In this document: piece by piece, positions 12,140-21,860 of the stretch
How positions within the stretch are numbered: the first letter of the stretch is position 1
Layout: each line of letters begins with the position of its first letter
NCBI GenBank assembly: GCA_003260075.1
Contig: QLIY01000479.1
Location: forward strand, 58,087 to 122,086
Direction: 5' to 3'
DNA from: Phallusia mammillata
Lineage: Eukaryota; Chordata; Ascidiacea; Phlebobranchia; Ascidiidae
DNA length: 64,000 bases
Program-made: the position numbers and the translations under genes
The notes under the pieces: generated by a model
Database searches by the model: none
Told to the model about the DNA's origin: nothing
The model's input: the letters and a program-made list of their open reading frames with translations, nothing else

Positions 12140-12224
12140 TAGAATACATCGTTCAGACGTTTCAACCTACACTGATGATGACAACAGAGATTGTCTATTT
12201 GGGCCGTTATTTTCACCATTAAGA
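12140..12224. repeat. Head-to-head ribozyme-repeat fragments
   Basis: A minus-strand fragment (GGTTGAAACGTCTGAAC, lower half near 12150-12168) abuts a plus-strand fragment that starts CTGATGA at 12172. The plus fragment has stem II GACAA against UUGUC, lacks GAAA, and continues into the family tail TATTTGGGCCGTTATTTTCA. The two are joined at the point where the ribozyme halves meet. Confidence 0.6.
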
Positions 12225-12394
12225 TCGAGTTTGTTAAACAAACTTAACTGGTTGAACTATTGTACAGAAAAGTCAGCCTAATTGCAAGAATGTTGAAGGT
12301 TTGTTTCGATCTTATCCAAACTCTAATACAACTCGTCATATCAACGTGCAGTGTGAAACAACATAGGTAACAAAATCATCCTGCGTCAAAGCAT

Positions 12395-12927
12395 CTACTC
12401 ACCCGTATAGACGTTCTGGTTGACTGACGGCGACAGTGACGTCATAATGTTGTGCTTAGCTGTGACGTCACCGAGGGAGGTTGGGTGGTGGGGGTTGATA
12501 GCGATGTGGGGCCGTAATTCAGTGTTTACCCCGTCCTGGGGGTAGTAGGGACTTGCGTACATCGAAGCTGGGCTCGCATTGGTAGCTTGGCCGTAATACG
12601 GAGCACCGGGGCCGCTTTGTCCCGGTCGGTGGGGGTGGAAGAGAGCTCTCGAATTGGGCGGACTGACCGTCGCCGAACTGGGTGACGTGGCAGCTTCGAG
12701 GGGAACCCCCGTGACGTCAGCGTGCTGCGTGTAATTGTTCGTCGCTTGGAGACGGTCGGTGACGTCACGGTGAAAGTAGGGTCCTGCGGCCACTAGATGG
12801 GGCGGAGGGGGCAATCGCTCTGCTTGTTGGTAATAGTCAGTGTTTGCGTTGTTGCGACCGTAGCTGGGAGCTTGATACGGCGACGTTGAGTCGATGGGTC
12901 GGACCCCGCTCGACGGGTTGGGGCTGT

Positions 12928-12964
<37 letters not shown>

Positions 12965-13476
12965 GGATTTCACGACCCCTGGGTACGGGATACATCGCGT
13001 TGGGTAAGTAGTGTTCCGCCCCACGTTGGTAAGCCTCGGCCCCGCAAGCGTACTGACGCTGATATTCGGCTGAAGCTGGTGAACCGGTCACTATCTCATG
13101 CACCTCACCCCGCCCTTCGGATGACTCAGCGCCGCTAGCGGAATGTCCGATGCTGCACGACTCTGAACTCGGCGCCATGACATTCGGGTAACCGTGCTCG
13201 GACCAGGGTTGGTGACTCACCGGGTAGTGGTACTCGGGAGCCGGTCGAGCTCCTATCTGTTCCCCTTCTCGAACTAAACCGGGGCTCACAATAGGGGCAT
13301 GTCTTCCCAAGCTTGGTGCCGGGAAGTTATCGGAGAACTGGGCATTTGCGTTGTAACCTGGCTGTTCTACATCTCTTCCGACGTCGAGTCGTTCCTGAGG
13401 GTGCATCGTGTATCCCGGGCGCGCTTGTTCGTTTACAGGGGACCAAATAGCTCTGCTCCCAGCATCGGGGTGTCCG

Positions 13477-13567
<91 letters not shown>

Positions 13568-13820
13568 CGGGTTTGACCGGATTCGCAGGTCATATTTACC
13601 GCCGGTTTGTATTCCGAGTCCGAAGGCGGTGGGAACGGGTGGTGGGATTTCTCGCTCGGTGCCGAGTTCGGGTCTGAAGTGAAAGAGTCAACTCGTTCGT
13701 CTTCGAATACCGAGTTGTCCTGGGAAAAGTTGGATCCCATCTCGTTGTTGTTTGTGCTCGTCACTTCACGTTCTGCTGAGTCATCTGAGTCAGCACCTTG
13801 TTCGTTGTCTGATCTGGCGT
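12395..13820 (-). CDS. Irx: Irx C-terminal exon, broken by two gap runs
   Basis: The acceptor (taatatccacag) at 13820 opens an acidic stretch, DARSDNEQGADSDDSAE, that continues the post-homeodomain region of the previous exon. The exon is GC-rich and is cut by C runs at 13477-13566 and 12929-12962. These shift the frame, so the coding part is read as three blocks: 13820-13567 in one frame, 13476-12963 in a second (with MHPQERLDVGRDVEQPGYN) and 12928-12395 in a third (with NSPNPSSGVRP and SYGRNNANTDYYQQ). The composition is Pro/Ser/Tyr/His/Gln-rich, like Irx transactivation regions. The exon ends either at a TAG at 12395-12397 or, more likely, at the strong donor ACGG/GTGAGT with the last exon base at 12403. 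I found no IRO box in any block. Confidence 0.85.
12929..12962. other. 34-base C run inside the Irx C-terminal exon, probable masked gap
   Basis: It breaks the reading frame between two blocks of the same exon. The flanks are GC-rich coding sequence. Confidence 0.82.
13477..13566. other. 90-base C run inside the Irx C-terminal exon, probable masked gap
   Basis: It follows the acidic block of the exon and shifts the frame. A pure GGG-encoded polyglycine tract of 30 residues would be implausible in a real gene. Confidence 0.85.
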
Positions 13821-14878
13821 CTGTGGATATTAAAGACATTAAGTTTTTTTTGTGAGACTTTCACTCTGACATGATAAATTGTCCATTACTGTTCAGTTTA
13901 AAACTCTCTGGTGAAATTGTTCTAAGGTTCGCTGGTTTATTACTGTAAGTTTTTTCTTCGAGACTTATTTAAATATTTGATGAAACATGGCTGAAATGTA
14001 GGTTTGTTTCAAAACTAAACAGTTAGAGGATTAAACAAAGTGAATAACATTTGATTACAAGCGCTAAAACAATCGCCGTGGTGATTCAAATTTCGTAGAT
14101 TTACATTTTATAACTTATTAGCTTGTATTTTGATGCTGAGGAAATCTAAAACCGTTTATTTTGCACCTAAATTTTCTTGGTTTGAACTTCGTAAATTCAT
14201 TTAATCCATTTGGAAAAGCGTTATTTGCTTCTTAAGTCACATCTGTCTATCAGGCGTGGTAAAAAATCACGTAGAACGTTTTGTTTCTGACGTCACATTA
14301 TCATGATTGTTACGTGGAATGACGCGGGGCGATCCATGGACTCTCGCGATCGCGTTCTACTTTCGCTTGTAATCGACTTGTAATCTTCGCCGGATTACAA
14401 GAAAGAATCAAAACACACAGGAACGCGCGATCGCGTCGCTACTGTCACGTCACAATGCCGATGTTCGAACGGCGCCAACTGTAACATATTGCGAATCTAC
14501 GTCGAACGATTTGTTTGTAAACATCGATGGCGACGCCGTGACGCTGACTTTGTGACGTCATAAAGCGGCAACGCGACTTTCGTTTAAAATACGTAAATGA
14601 GGAATTTTTGAAACAAGAATAAAATAGTTTTTTAATATGCAGTTAGGTTTAAGGGTTAATTAATTTTTTTCTGTGAAGTTATGGAAATATTTAAATTACC
14701 TAAAATTGAGGTTGTTCTGGTATTTGTTCTTTAACTTGTGGCTAAATCATCATCTGACGTAAAAAGCTAATTAGTTGCTGATATCGTTTCTCATGGTACT
14801 GTTTTTTTTAATAGAAATAATCACCAATTTACTATTAGTATTCGAAATTACCCGTTAAGCAATAAGATTCGGAATTAC

Positions 14879-15029
14879 CCGTATCAAGATTTTGCGAATC
14901 CTCATCGTCTCCATCTTCCTTCTTGTCGTTGGATCCGGATGAGTTTTCGTTAGAGCGATTTTTCGGCACCCAAGTCATCTTGTTTTCCTTTTTCAATCTT
15001 CGCCGCGCATTTGCGAACCACGTCGACAC
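14879..15029 (-). CDS. Irx: Irx homeodomain exon: recognition helix and acidic tail
   Basis: The exon is 151 nt, 50 codons plus one base. It starts [20 protein letters not shown], which is helix 3 of an Irx homeodomain with Ala at position 50 and the invariant Trp, Phe and Asn. It continues into a Ser/Asn/Asp/Glu-rich tail ([15 protein letters not shown]), the usual acidic segment after the Irx homeodomain. The acceptor is ctatgccag. I place the donor at ACGG/gtaatt so that the leftover G joins AC of the next exon as an aspartate codon. Reading on without splicing adds about 13 residues before a stop, so a truncated read-through isoform is possible. A second similar donor (acgg/gtaatttc) lies about 27 bases further on. 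Confidence 0.96.
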
Positions 15030-15180
15030 CTGGCATAGAAATCATAATTAATACAATGCAAATATGACGTCAATATTATGACTGGTGATCCACAAGTGAA
15101 ATCAGATAATGTCATCAGCAGTTGTTAAGAGTTGAAAGTCGAAATTTAATATGGAACATTATGTTCGGATCTGTTTACAA

Positions 15181-15296
15181 GTTTAATGATGAAAAAACCG
15201 GCCCAAATATACTTATATCAATGATGATGGCATGAGCAGGCATGTCACTTGTTACATCTATTTGGGTCGTCATTTTCATCTTTAGACATTTACTAT
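15181..15296. repeat. Head-to-head pair of GGCA-family ribozyme-repeat pieces in an Irx intron
   Basis: 15181-15210 is the family tail on the minus strand and 15219-15296 is a plus copy with ATGATGATGGCATGAGCA, an internal deletion and then the tail. It lies in the intron between the two homeodomain exons. The GAAA core is deleted. Confidence 0.6.
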
Positions 15297-15449
15297 GTAA
15301 TCAAAAACCTAGTGTATAAAACCCTTGTAGGCAATGCGATGCCCAAAAAACTGGTGAAATATATATTCTGTGCAAACACTGTATACCGGTTGATTCTGTT
15401 TGGCCTAGGGTTCTATACACTGGATTTTTTGGATTAGGTTGGTGTAGAG

Positions 15450-15912
15450 CAGGGGTCCGCAAATAGTGGGTCGCGACCCAAATTTGGGTCGCGAGACCTT
15501 CCAGTCTGGGTCGCTAAATATTTTTAATTTCCCATGAATATAAGCATCGCATCTACAGTATTAATGAACTTCGGCTTTATTCAACCTTTTAATTATTATT
15601 GCATTGTTACAAGTGACTACGTAACTGTTACATACACCGCGCTATCTTATTAACTGATCAAGACTATAGAAGTCGAAGACGATCTTCAGCTGGCGTCTCT
15701 TAATTTAAACCTCGAATTGATTTGTTGTGTTCTCAACACAGAGCACACCGTTCTCAAGATAGCAACTGACATTACCATAATATCAGTCTTAGTGTTTTAT
15801 TTAGTTGCTTAATTGGTATTTTCCACAAACTTACATGCTAACAAAATGCTTGGGTCGCGAGAATTTAGAGGAATTTTTTAGGGTCGCGCCAAAAAGTATT
15901 TGCGGACCCCTA
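15450..15912. mobile_element. hAT-type MITE, 463 bp, in the homeodomain-splitting intron of Irx
   Basis: The left end CAGGGGTCCGCAAATA and right end TATTTGCGGACCCCTA are inverted repeats. The flanks carry a perfect 8-bp duplication, GTGTAGAG, at 15442-15449 and 15913-15920. Sub-terminal GGGTCGCGACCC and GGGTCGCG blocks recur inside. There is no transposase frame. It lies between exons 15029 and 16070, 157 bp from the homeodomain exon. Confidence 0.93.
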
Positions 15913-16069
15913 GTGTAGAGAACCGTAATCACCGGAGCACTGCGACTTTAGGGGCTGATTTCAACACTAACTGTACTTTATTTACCATGTACAATCCTAC
16001 AGGCAGTCAAGCTTTTGTTCAAACTTCACTAAAGATTGAAACTTTCTCGGTTAGTTGTATGAAGTTTAC

Positions 16070-16223
16070 CTGTGTGAGGGTCATCTTGGTAATAATGGCC
16101 AACATAATCTTTTCCCCTTTAGTCGGGTAAGGGTTTTTCTTGTGCTCTTGCAGCCAAGCCTTCAATGTGTTCGTTGATTCTCGCGTTGCATTTTTCCTTC
16201 TGACTCCATCGTTCATCTCCATG
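16070..16223 (-). CDS. Irx: Irx homeodomain exon: N-terminal arm, helix 1, PYP loop, helix 2
   Basis: The exon is 154 nt, one base plus 51 codons. It contains [17 protein letters not shown], then [13 protein letters not shown] and [13 protein letters not shown]. This is the first three quarters of an Irx homeodomain, with the three-residue TALE insertion (PYP) between helices 1 and 2. Compared with the usual Irx sequence, the changes are few and conservative (ESTN for ETTS, LQEHKKN for LNEHRKN). The acceptor is atacag and the donor follows the glutamine codon CAG (gtaaac). The donor splits the homeodomain just before helix 3 at the Q/V junction. As I recall, other TALE genes (Meis, Tgif) have an intron at the same place, which suggests an ancient intron. 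Confidence 0.97.
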
Positions 16224-16880
16224 CTGTATCTTAAAGAAATAATCGTGCTTTACTTGAAATTCCGTTTATATGCTAATTTTGACAGAATGAAAACTGAAGT
16301 CATCCACCGTTTTTTAAGATATGTATGTTTCATCTTAGTGATAGGCAACAACGGTATCTTATTCAAATAGAACCGAGTCTCTGGTGACTCGTAATTATAT
16401 AAAATGCTACACACAGTTTATATTAATTTGTCCAATTTAACCCATAACGTTCTCATAGGCATACGGGACAGTCATATTGAAAACACGTAAATATAACACG
16501 AAAAGTTAGTGTTTAACTTCTCTTAAATAAAAACACACAAACAACTGCCTCGTATTGGATAATTGCATTCGGCTTAGCGTTGGGCCTCGTAAAGCCGCGG
16601 TCCGCGCACGAACAATAGAACAATAAATTCACGTCGTTTGTGACGCCATGTTGACCAACACAACGCAACACTATCCGTGTGGCCTCGAACTTGGTCGGTC
16701 GCTTTGCCTACCTATGACGTAATAGCGTCTTTGTGACGTCACACGCTCGGTAAGCGGCTTTGCGCTCGGCACACCTCGATAGCGAAGGTGGAGCAGCGTA
16801 AACACAGGAGCGGGTGTGGAGACGCTGAAATGCCTGGAATTGAGGTGTGACTTGCAGACGAACGAACGTTCACTGAGGCT

Positions 16881-16900
16881 GGGTGTGTGTGTGTGTGTGG
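16881..16900. repeat. (TG)n microsatellite in an Irx intron
   Basis: About eight TG units stand between GGG and GGC on the plus strand, inside the intron between exons 16223 and 18475. Confidence 0.85.
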
Positions 16901-17339
16901 CTGTAGTAGTGCTTTTGTAAGTTGCGACTTTTATTATTAATGCCCATCTGCCTTGATGAAAAGCAATCGAGATGATTTTTGATCTTTGGATTTGGATTTG
17001 TCCCTTCAGCTGCACTGGGACACATTTTTCGTGGGCAATGAGTCGCTGTTTTGGGTGAATACGTTTTGCACTGATAATAACAACAGCGATTGTTGGATCG
17101 TTTATCACACAGTGTATTAACTCTGCTGCTATTATATTCGTTGCTAGTGATTCCAGTCTTTTTGCTTTCAATGGATTTTGGTTTACATTACATTGGGGCA
17201 AAAACTTTTAGGGTTATTCGATTTTGTTTTGATTGAAAGACTTTTGTTTTGGGGGGTGGTAACCAAACACGTGCCCCCCTCTCGGGAAAGCCCCCTACCC
17301 ATCCTTGTTTTGCCGACGTTACAGCGCTTGTGCGTGACA

Positions 17340-17555
17340 CAGTCGATGCAACACAAACTTACAAACATACTCACAACACATGCCCTAAGCAAACAAACAG
17401 ACACACAAACTAACACACACACATAAATAGACAGACAGGCACACAACATACAAACACTTTGGCAGACACACAAACATACAATAAACAGACAGATAGACAT
17501 ACAACAACAAACCAGCTGTAACGTGGATAGACAGACACACAGAAACTCAAACAAG
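17340..17555. repeat. Imperfect ACA-rich simple repeat in an Irx intron
   Basis: The tract is dominated by ACAAAC, ACAGAC and ACACAC units on the plus strand with no strict period. It creates a cysteine- and valine-rich minus-strand open frame that is not a gene. Confidence 0.8.
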
Positions 17556-17711
17556 CGTGTATGTTGTGAACACATCGAGCCGATCCCGTAGCTTCTGTCG
17601 AGTCAACTTAATCCCAGGTATTTCCGAACGATCCCGCATTCTAGAACGTGACGCGGCTTTACGTCACCGCACTCGTTGTTCACACGAAGCCGGCCCGCTC
17701 ACCCCCCACTA

Positions 17712-17724
17712 GTTGCTTAGCGAC
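17712..17724 (-). promoter_or_regulatory. RFX-type X-box candidate
   Basis: GTTGCTTAGCGAC fits the RFX half-site pair (GTTGCY and RGYRAC, one base apart). The exact reverse complement occurs at 34300-34312. It sits in a GC-richer part of an Irx intron, about 45 bp before a 44-codon plus-strand frame that starts at 17769 and that I do not regard as a gene. Confidence 0.35.
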
Positions 17725-18269
17725 CGGCTTCAACACGCAGCGTCTTATCTGTAGCGGTTTCTATCGAGTATGTGGAATTTTTTGAGGAGTCTGCCATCGC
17801 GAGTTGCCTTGTTTGTTTATTGGTTAGCGTTTGTATTTGCCGCTTGCTTGAGAAGATTAAAGTGGATCGCCAGATTCAAACTTTCTCTGATTGTGATTGT
17901 GTAAAGCAAATTTTTCTTTTTGAATTACAAATTACAAACGTTCGCCACTAAAACACATGGAGGATATTGTTGGGTGCGGTTTCTCTGGTAACACTGGCTA
18001 ACTATCAATTGCGCTATTAACAAAACTGACCAGATTAAATCATCAGAATTGGTTGGAACAGAAAGACAGCTGCGAAACTTTTAATGTGGTCACTTTCCAA
18101 CTTTCGCGCGTCCATCAGAAATCCCACGAGGCTCTGTAACGTTGAGACCTTTCGACGGGAGAAGCTGACATCAATAATTAAACACCTCAGCTCTGCAACA
18201 ACAACTCCATCCCTTCTACCTCCCACCGTCCGCCATTTTGTCTCACCTCACTCGTAGCGTGCGTCACTG

Positions 18270-18439
18270 TGACGTCACACGTTTCATGACGTCACACAGA
18301 GCGTTAAATAGTTTTGTTGAGCGTTTAACCCATTTTATATTTTTTTACCCTTTGTTTACGTTGAAGCTTCTGAGTACTGCGTTCAAACGCGTTGCGAGGT
18401 ATCTTTATTTTTACCCTTTGTGACGTTTTAATGACGTCA
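18270..18439. promoter_or_regulatory. Cluster of three TGACGTCA palindromes beside the YPYD exon of Irx
   Basis: TGACGTCA occurs at 18270, 18287 and 18432. TGACGTCACACAGAG is repeated at the last two. This is the consensus for CREB/ATF bZIP dimers. The cluster lies within 205 bp of the donor of exon 18593-18475. Binding is inference. Confidence 0.4.
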
Positions 18440-18474
18440 CACAGAGACTACGTCATGTTGGTTACTGGGCTTAC

Positions 18475-18593
18475 CTGTCGTAGGGGTACTGTGGTCCGAA
18501 CGTGTTGTCGTAGGGGTAATACCCCGGTGGGGGCTGAGGGTAACCTCCCGTCCACATCTCTCCAGCTCCTGGCTTCATCTCGTAATTGGGACC
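18475..18593 (-). CDS. Irx: Irx exon encoding the YPYD motif upstream of the homeodomain
   Basis: This 119-nt exon encodes 39 residues plus two bases. It starts GPNYEMKPGAGEMW and ends PQYPYD. The pattern of an E-[ML]-K motif, a tryptophan, a PPPGYYPYD stretch and then QYPYD is the typical Irx sequence just before the homeodomain. The acceptor (tatttttcag) and donor (gacag then gtaagc) are both good. The last two bases, AG, combine with the first base of the next exon to give a serine codon, so the product reads YPYDSMEMND into the homeodomain. Vertebrate Irx proteins have YPYDR followed by a short linker at this point, so the join is well supported. Confidence 0.9.
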
Positions 18594-19042
18594 CTGAAAA
18601 ATATTTGGTGTTGGAAAATTGTGCAAAAAATGTGGTTGGCAACTTAATGTAGCAATTATAGTCGCCACCGAATATGATTAGGTAAAAGTAGGGAAAGGGT
18701 TCGAGAAAATAAACTGCACGTCGCTGTAATCCATTGAGCGGATGAGTGTGCGGTGCGGATCGGAAAGCTTGCGACTGACTTCGGCGAAAAGTAAACATAA
18801 ACCGCGCTTGTTACGAAACAATGGACTAGTCGCGCGAGCCGCGGTTCCTGTATTACCCCGAATCAGGTCGCGATCAGGTATTGGAACGCTGAGGCGCCCT
18901 CTGGGCCCGAAAGGTCCGGATAAATCCACGTCTCGGCGTCCTGTGCATTCCTGGAATCGGTGAAAGCGTTTTGTTTGCCAAAACTTCGACTCAGAGCGCG
19001 TTTCGCGGTTTAGCGAATGTTGTCGAACCTCAAACTCGAACA

Positions 19043-19043
<1 letters not shown>

Positions 19044-19133
<90 letters not shown>
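19044..19133. other. 90-base G run in an Irx intron, probable masked gap
   Basis: It lies at the right edge of a GC-rich island (about 18740-19040). There is no flanking duplicate. Confidence 0.82.
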
Positions 19134-19636
19134 CGGCAACTTTCAATAACCCCAAAAACATATTTTTCAATTCGCAACTGGGTGAAAGTGTTTAAATGAA
19201 CGGCCAAAACCTTAAAAAATACTGAGTTTAACATATGTTAACAATTTCTTTTTGGTGTGGCAAAATTTGTGTCGAAATTTTCTGTTTTTTGATACATTAT
19301 TCTTAATAAGTTGGCAAAAAACATGAACCACCCTATTTATATCTTCAAAAATGGGGTTAAATTTATTTGCGAATTGTAGTTTTAAGGTCTTATCATTATT
19401 GAAATACCTGACTTGTATTGTTAGCTTTCCAAACTGTGAAATAGCAAAAGTAAAAGCGGTGATAAAGTTTCAAAATGGTCGCCTCGTTAAGTTTCGCCGG
19501 CTCGTCTGCAGCGAGTTTGCCCAGCATTTAACTTTCCCGGCTGCTTGACGGTTTACGCAGGATGTTACTGAACAATCAGGGAAATTGCTGATTTGAAAAG
19601 CAGCTGAGAAAGTGATTTAAGCTTAATCTATTACCC

Positions 19637-19912
19637 CTGCCATGGTGCTACCCCAACCGTGCATTGTTGTTTACCCACTTAATCTGCCATTCCTATTAAC
19701 CTGCTTGTCGAAAAAACTTTGTGGTAAAATTTCATGGCAAAAAAGCATATCCTAGATTTTGGACTGGGGGGGGGGGCTGCTATGGTGCTACCCCAACCGT
19801 GCATTGTTGTTTACCTACTTAATCTGCCATTCCTATTAACCTGCTTGTCGAAAAAACTTAAACGTTTGTGGTAAAATTTCATGGCAAAAAAGCATATCCT
19901 AGATTTTGGACT
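19637..19912. repeat. Assembly-type duplication: 19637-19765 and 19777-19912 around a G run
   Basis: Units contain ATGGTGCTACCCCAACCGTG and end AGATTTTGGACT, with two substitutions and a 6-8 base indel. The run is 19766-19776. Confidence 0.88.
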
Positions 19913-20800
19913 TGATGCAGAATTCCCTTTACCAAAATTGGCAAAAAGTTCAATTTCTTATCACTTGGTTATAGGTGTATTTTATTGTTTGCGAAATTGA
20001 AGTGTTTTTATTGATTACAGGTTTTGCCAAATTAAAGCTGTCAAACTACCCGAAATTTTGTGTTAGACTCCTAATATATTGGCGTTTTCTATCATGCTCA
20101 CTTAAAACCGTTACACAACCAAGGCTCGTTCGTTAAAACCGCTTCAAATGCGTTTATCGGATCGAAAAACGCTTTCACATTCCTAACAGCAAAAATCCCA
20201 AATTACGCTGCTTTTGTTTGAAGCCAGATGGTAGAAGTTCACGAGAATATTTTCCTAAGCGCCTTAATAAACACTTGCCGATTCACCTAACCTACAATTA
20301 TCCTCTTAAGGCCCAGTTGTGCAGCGTCATCAATGGACTATGATGTAATAATGGCTTGTGAATAACACAAGAACTGTTCGATTGTTTTGATTGTGGAAGT
20401 TGTTTACAACTGAATTTTTCACCGCTTTGTGGTAAACTTGGTTTGGCTGGGATTTTAGGCGACTTTCAGTTAATGTCTGCCTAAAACCGCTGAAACAATA
20501 GAGGTTTATGCGCGCAAAGTTTATTCTAACAAATGCAGCAGTTTGATTTGGTCTTGGGCTAACTATGAAGGATAAAAGATTTTTCACGTTGTGAGCAATT
20601 GTGCTTTTTTAAGATAACTGAAACATTGCGGTCAAGTATTGATATTTTCACACCAAATTTTGGTTTATGGCCAACCTAAGTTCACTGATTTAAAATCATT
20701 GGATGTTGATTAATGGTTTTCCAAGTTTACAAAATTTTCGGAAACAGAAAAGAAACACCTTCAAAAATGAAAGTTTTTACATTTTGCCGAATGGAAAAAA

Positions 20801-20888
<88 letters not shown>
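20801..20888. other. 88-base G run in an Irx intron, probable masked gap
   Basis: Pure G between an A-rich left flank and TCTCGGTAGCG on the right. There is no flanking duplicate. Confidence 0.8.
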
Positions 20889-20889
<1 letters not shown>

Positions 20890-21720
20890 CTCGGTAGCGA
20901 AGTGACTGTCTAAAATGCTCGCGTTGGTTGCAGTGCAGCCAAATTCCACTTCACATGCAGGACTGCAGTCGCCAAAAAGGCCGACTCCCACGAATGAAAG
21001 AACAACAAAAGCAATATGGAGAAACAAACAAGCTACTGCCCAAAGTCTGCAACCCCGGCGCCAGGGTTTCGACTAGGCGGGCCTGATAATATCCCCACTC
21101 CTTCGACTTGATTAGGATCAAAATGTACGGACCGTAATAGTCCCATTACTGTCAATTAATGAGGCGCCATCGATGTCAGTTCGGGGCTGCGATTTGCGAT
21201 TTTCAAAACACGATATCTGTTGTTTGTTAAAGTTTAAACTAGTGGGGATTTTTGTTAATTTCTGTTACAAAAACTTTTCGCATTGTAAAAAATACATTTG
21301 TGCAGTTTTTGAACTCACTTTCGGGATTGCGGTTTTGTTTGCAAACTTGGAAGCAAAAATCGGTAAACACTATAAGTAAAAAACAATTTTTATTTTTGAT
21401 GTTTTTTGAACTTAAATGTGTGTTTAACGTTTAAAACATTTTTTAATTTAACCATTTTAAACGATAACTTGTCGAAATTTAATTTGAAACGAATTTATTT
21501 ATATATCCAGACGGGTTTATTGGAACATCCGCCATATGTGACATCGGAATTAACACAAAAACACGGATTTATTTAATTTTAGTCGACATCGGATCGCGGT
21601 GTAATAGCGATCGTAACAATCGCTAATTGTCTTATTAATCCTCTTGTGACAATAGCAGACGAATGTCGCCGCATTGTCTGTGACAATTGTGCGACGAATT
21701 ATCCAACTGCTCCATGGTGC

Positions 21721-21860
21721 AGCTCCTAATAAATTGCAGAATCACTGTTGTTCGTTTTTTTTTTGGTTAGTGATTTGCGAAAATTGGTTAGTGATTTGAA
21801 AGGGGGGGGGGGGGGAACTCCTAATAAATTGCACAATCACTATTTTTAGTTTTTTTACAG
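21721..21860. repeat. Short assembly-type duplication around a 14-G run
   Basis: CTCCTAATAAATTGCAGAAT before the run and CTCCTAATAAATTGCACAAT after it are near copies. The run is 21802-21815. A separate direct repeat, TTGGTTAGTGATTTG, occurs twice just before the run. Confidence 0.7.

Larger units (their letters stand above)
4627..12394. other. Repeat-rich region between a doubtful exon and Irx
   Basis: It holds four assembly-type duplications, a MITE, two AUAUAU-family ribozyme motifs, one foldback, one head-to-head ribozyme remnant and one long C run. A right-end hAT fragment (AAGTTTGGGAACCGCTG) ends near 4924 without a visible left partner. If Irx has further 3' exons they should lie here, but I could not identify one. 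The nearest minus-strand AATAAA I noticed downstream of the Irx TAG is at 11558-11563. Confidence 0.55.
16224..18474 (-). other. Irx: Irx intron between YPYD and homeodomain exons
   Basis: About 2.25 kb. It contains two simple repeats, one X-box candidate and TGACGTCA copies at 16734, 18270, 18287 and 18432. A 176-codon minus-strand open frame (16671-17201) has no recognisable motif and crosses a simple repeat, so I treat it as chance. Confidence 0.75.

Noticed and set aside
13299-13682. Plus-strand polyproline frames and minus-strand polyglycine frames across the C run
   Set aside because: They exist only because a homopolymer run is open in every frame. The real exon is on the minus strand and is broken by the run. 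The same applies at 10.2, 19.0, 20.8, 23.9, 34.5, 47.0 and 47.9 kb.
16671-17201. 176-codon minus-strand open frame in an Irx intron
   Set aside because: No motif, includes a TG microsatellite read as a His-Thr repeat, lies between two well-joined Irx exons, and its length is possible by chance.
17183-17575. 130-codon cysteine/valine-rich minus-strand frame
   Set aside because: It is a translation of an ACA-rich simple repeat.
17769-17903. Small 44-codon plus-strand frame after an X-box-like motif
   Set aside because: Too short, intronic to Irx, and the hydrophobic stretch alone is not evidence of a gene.
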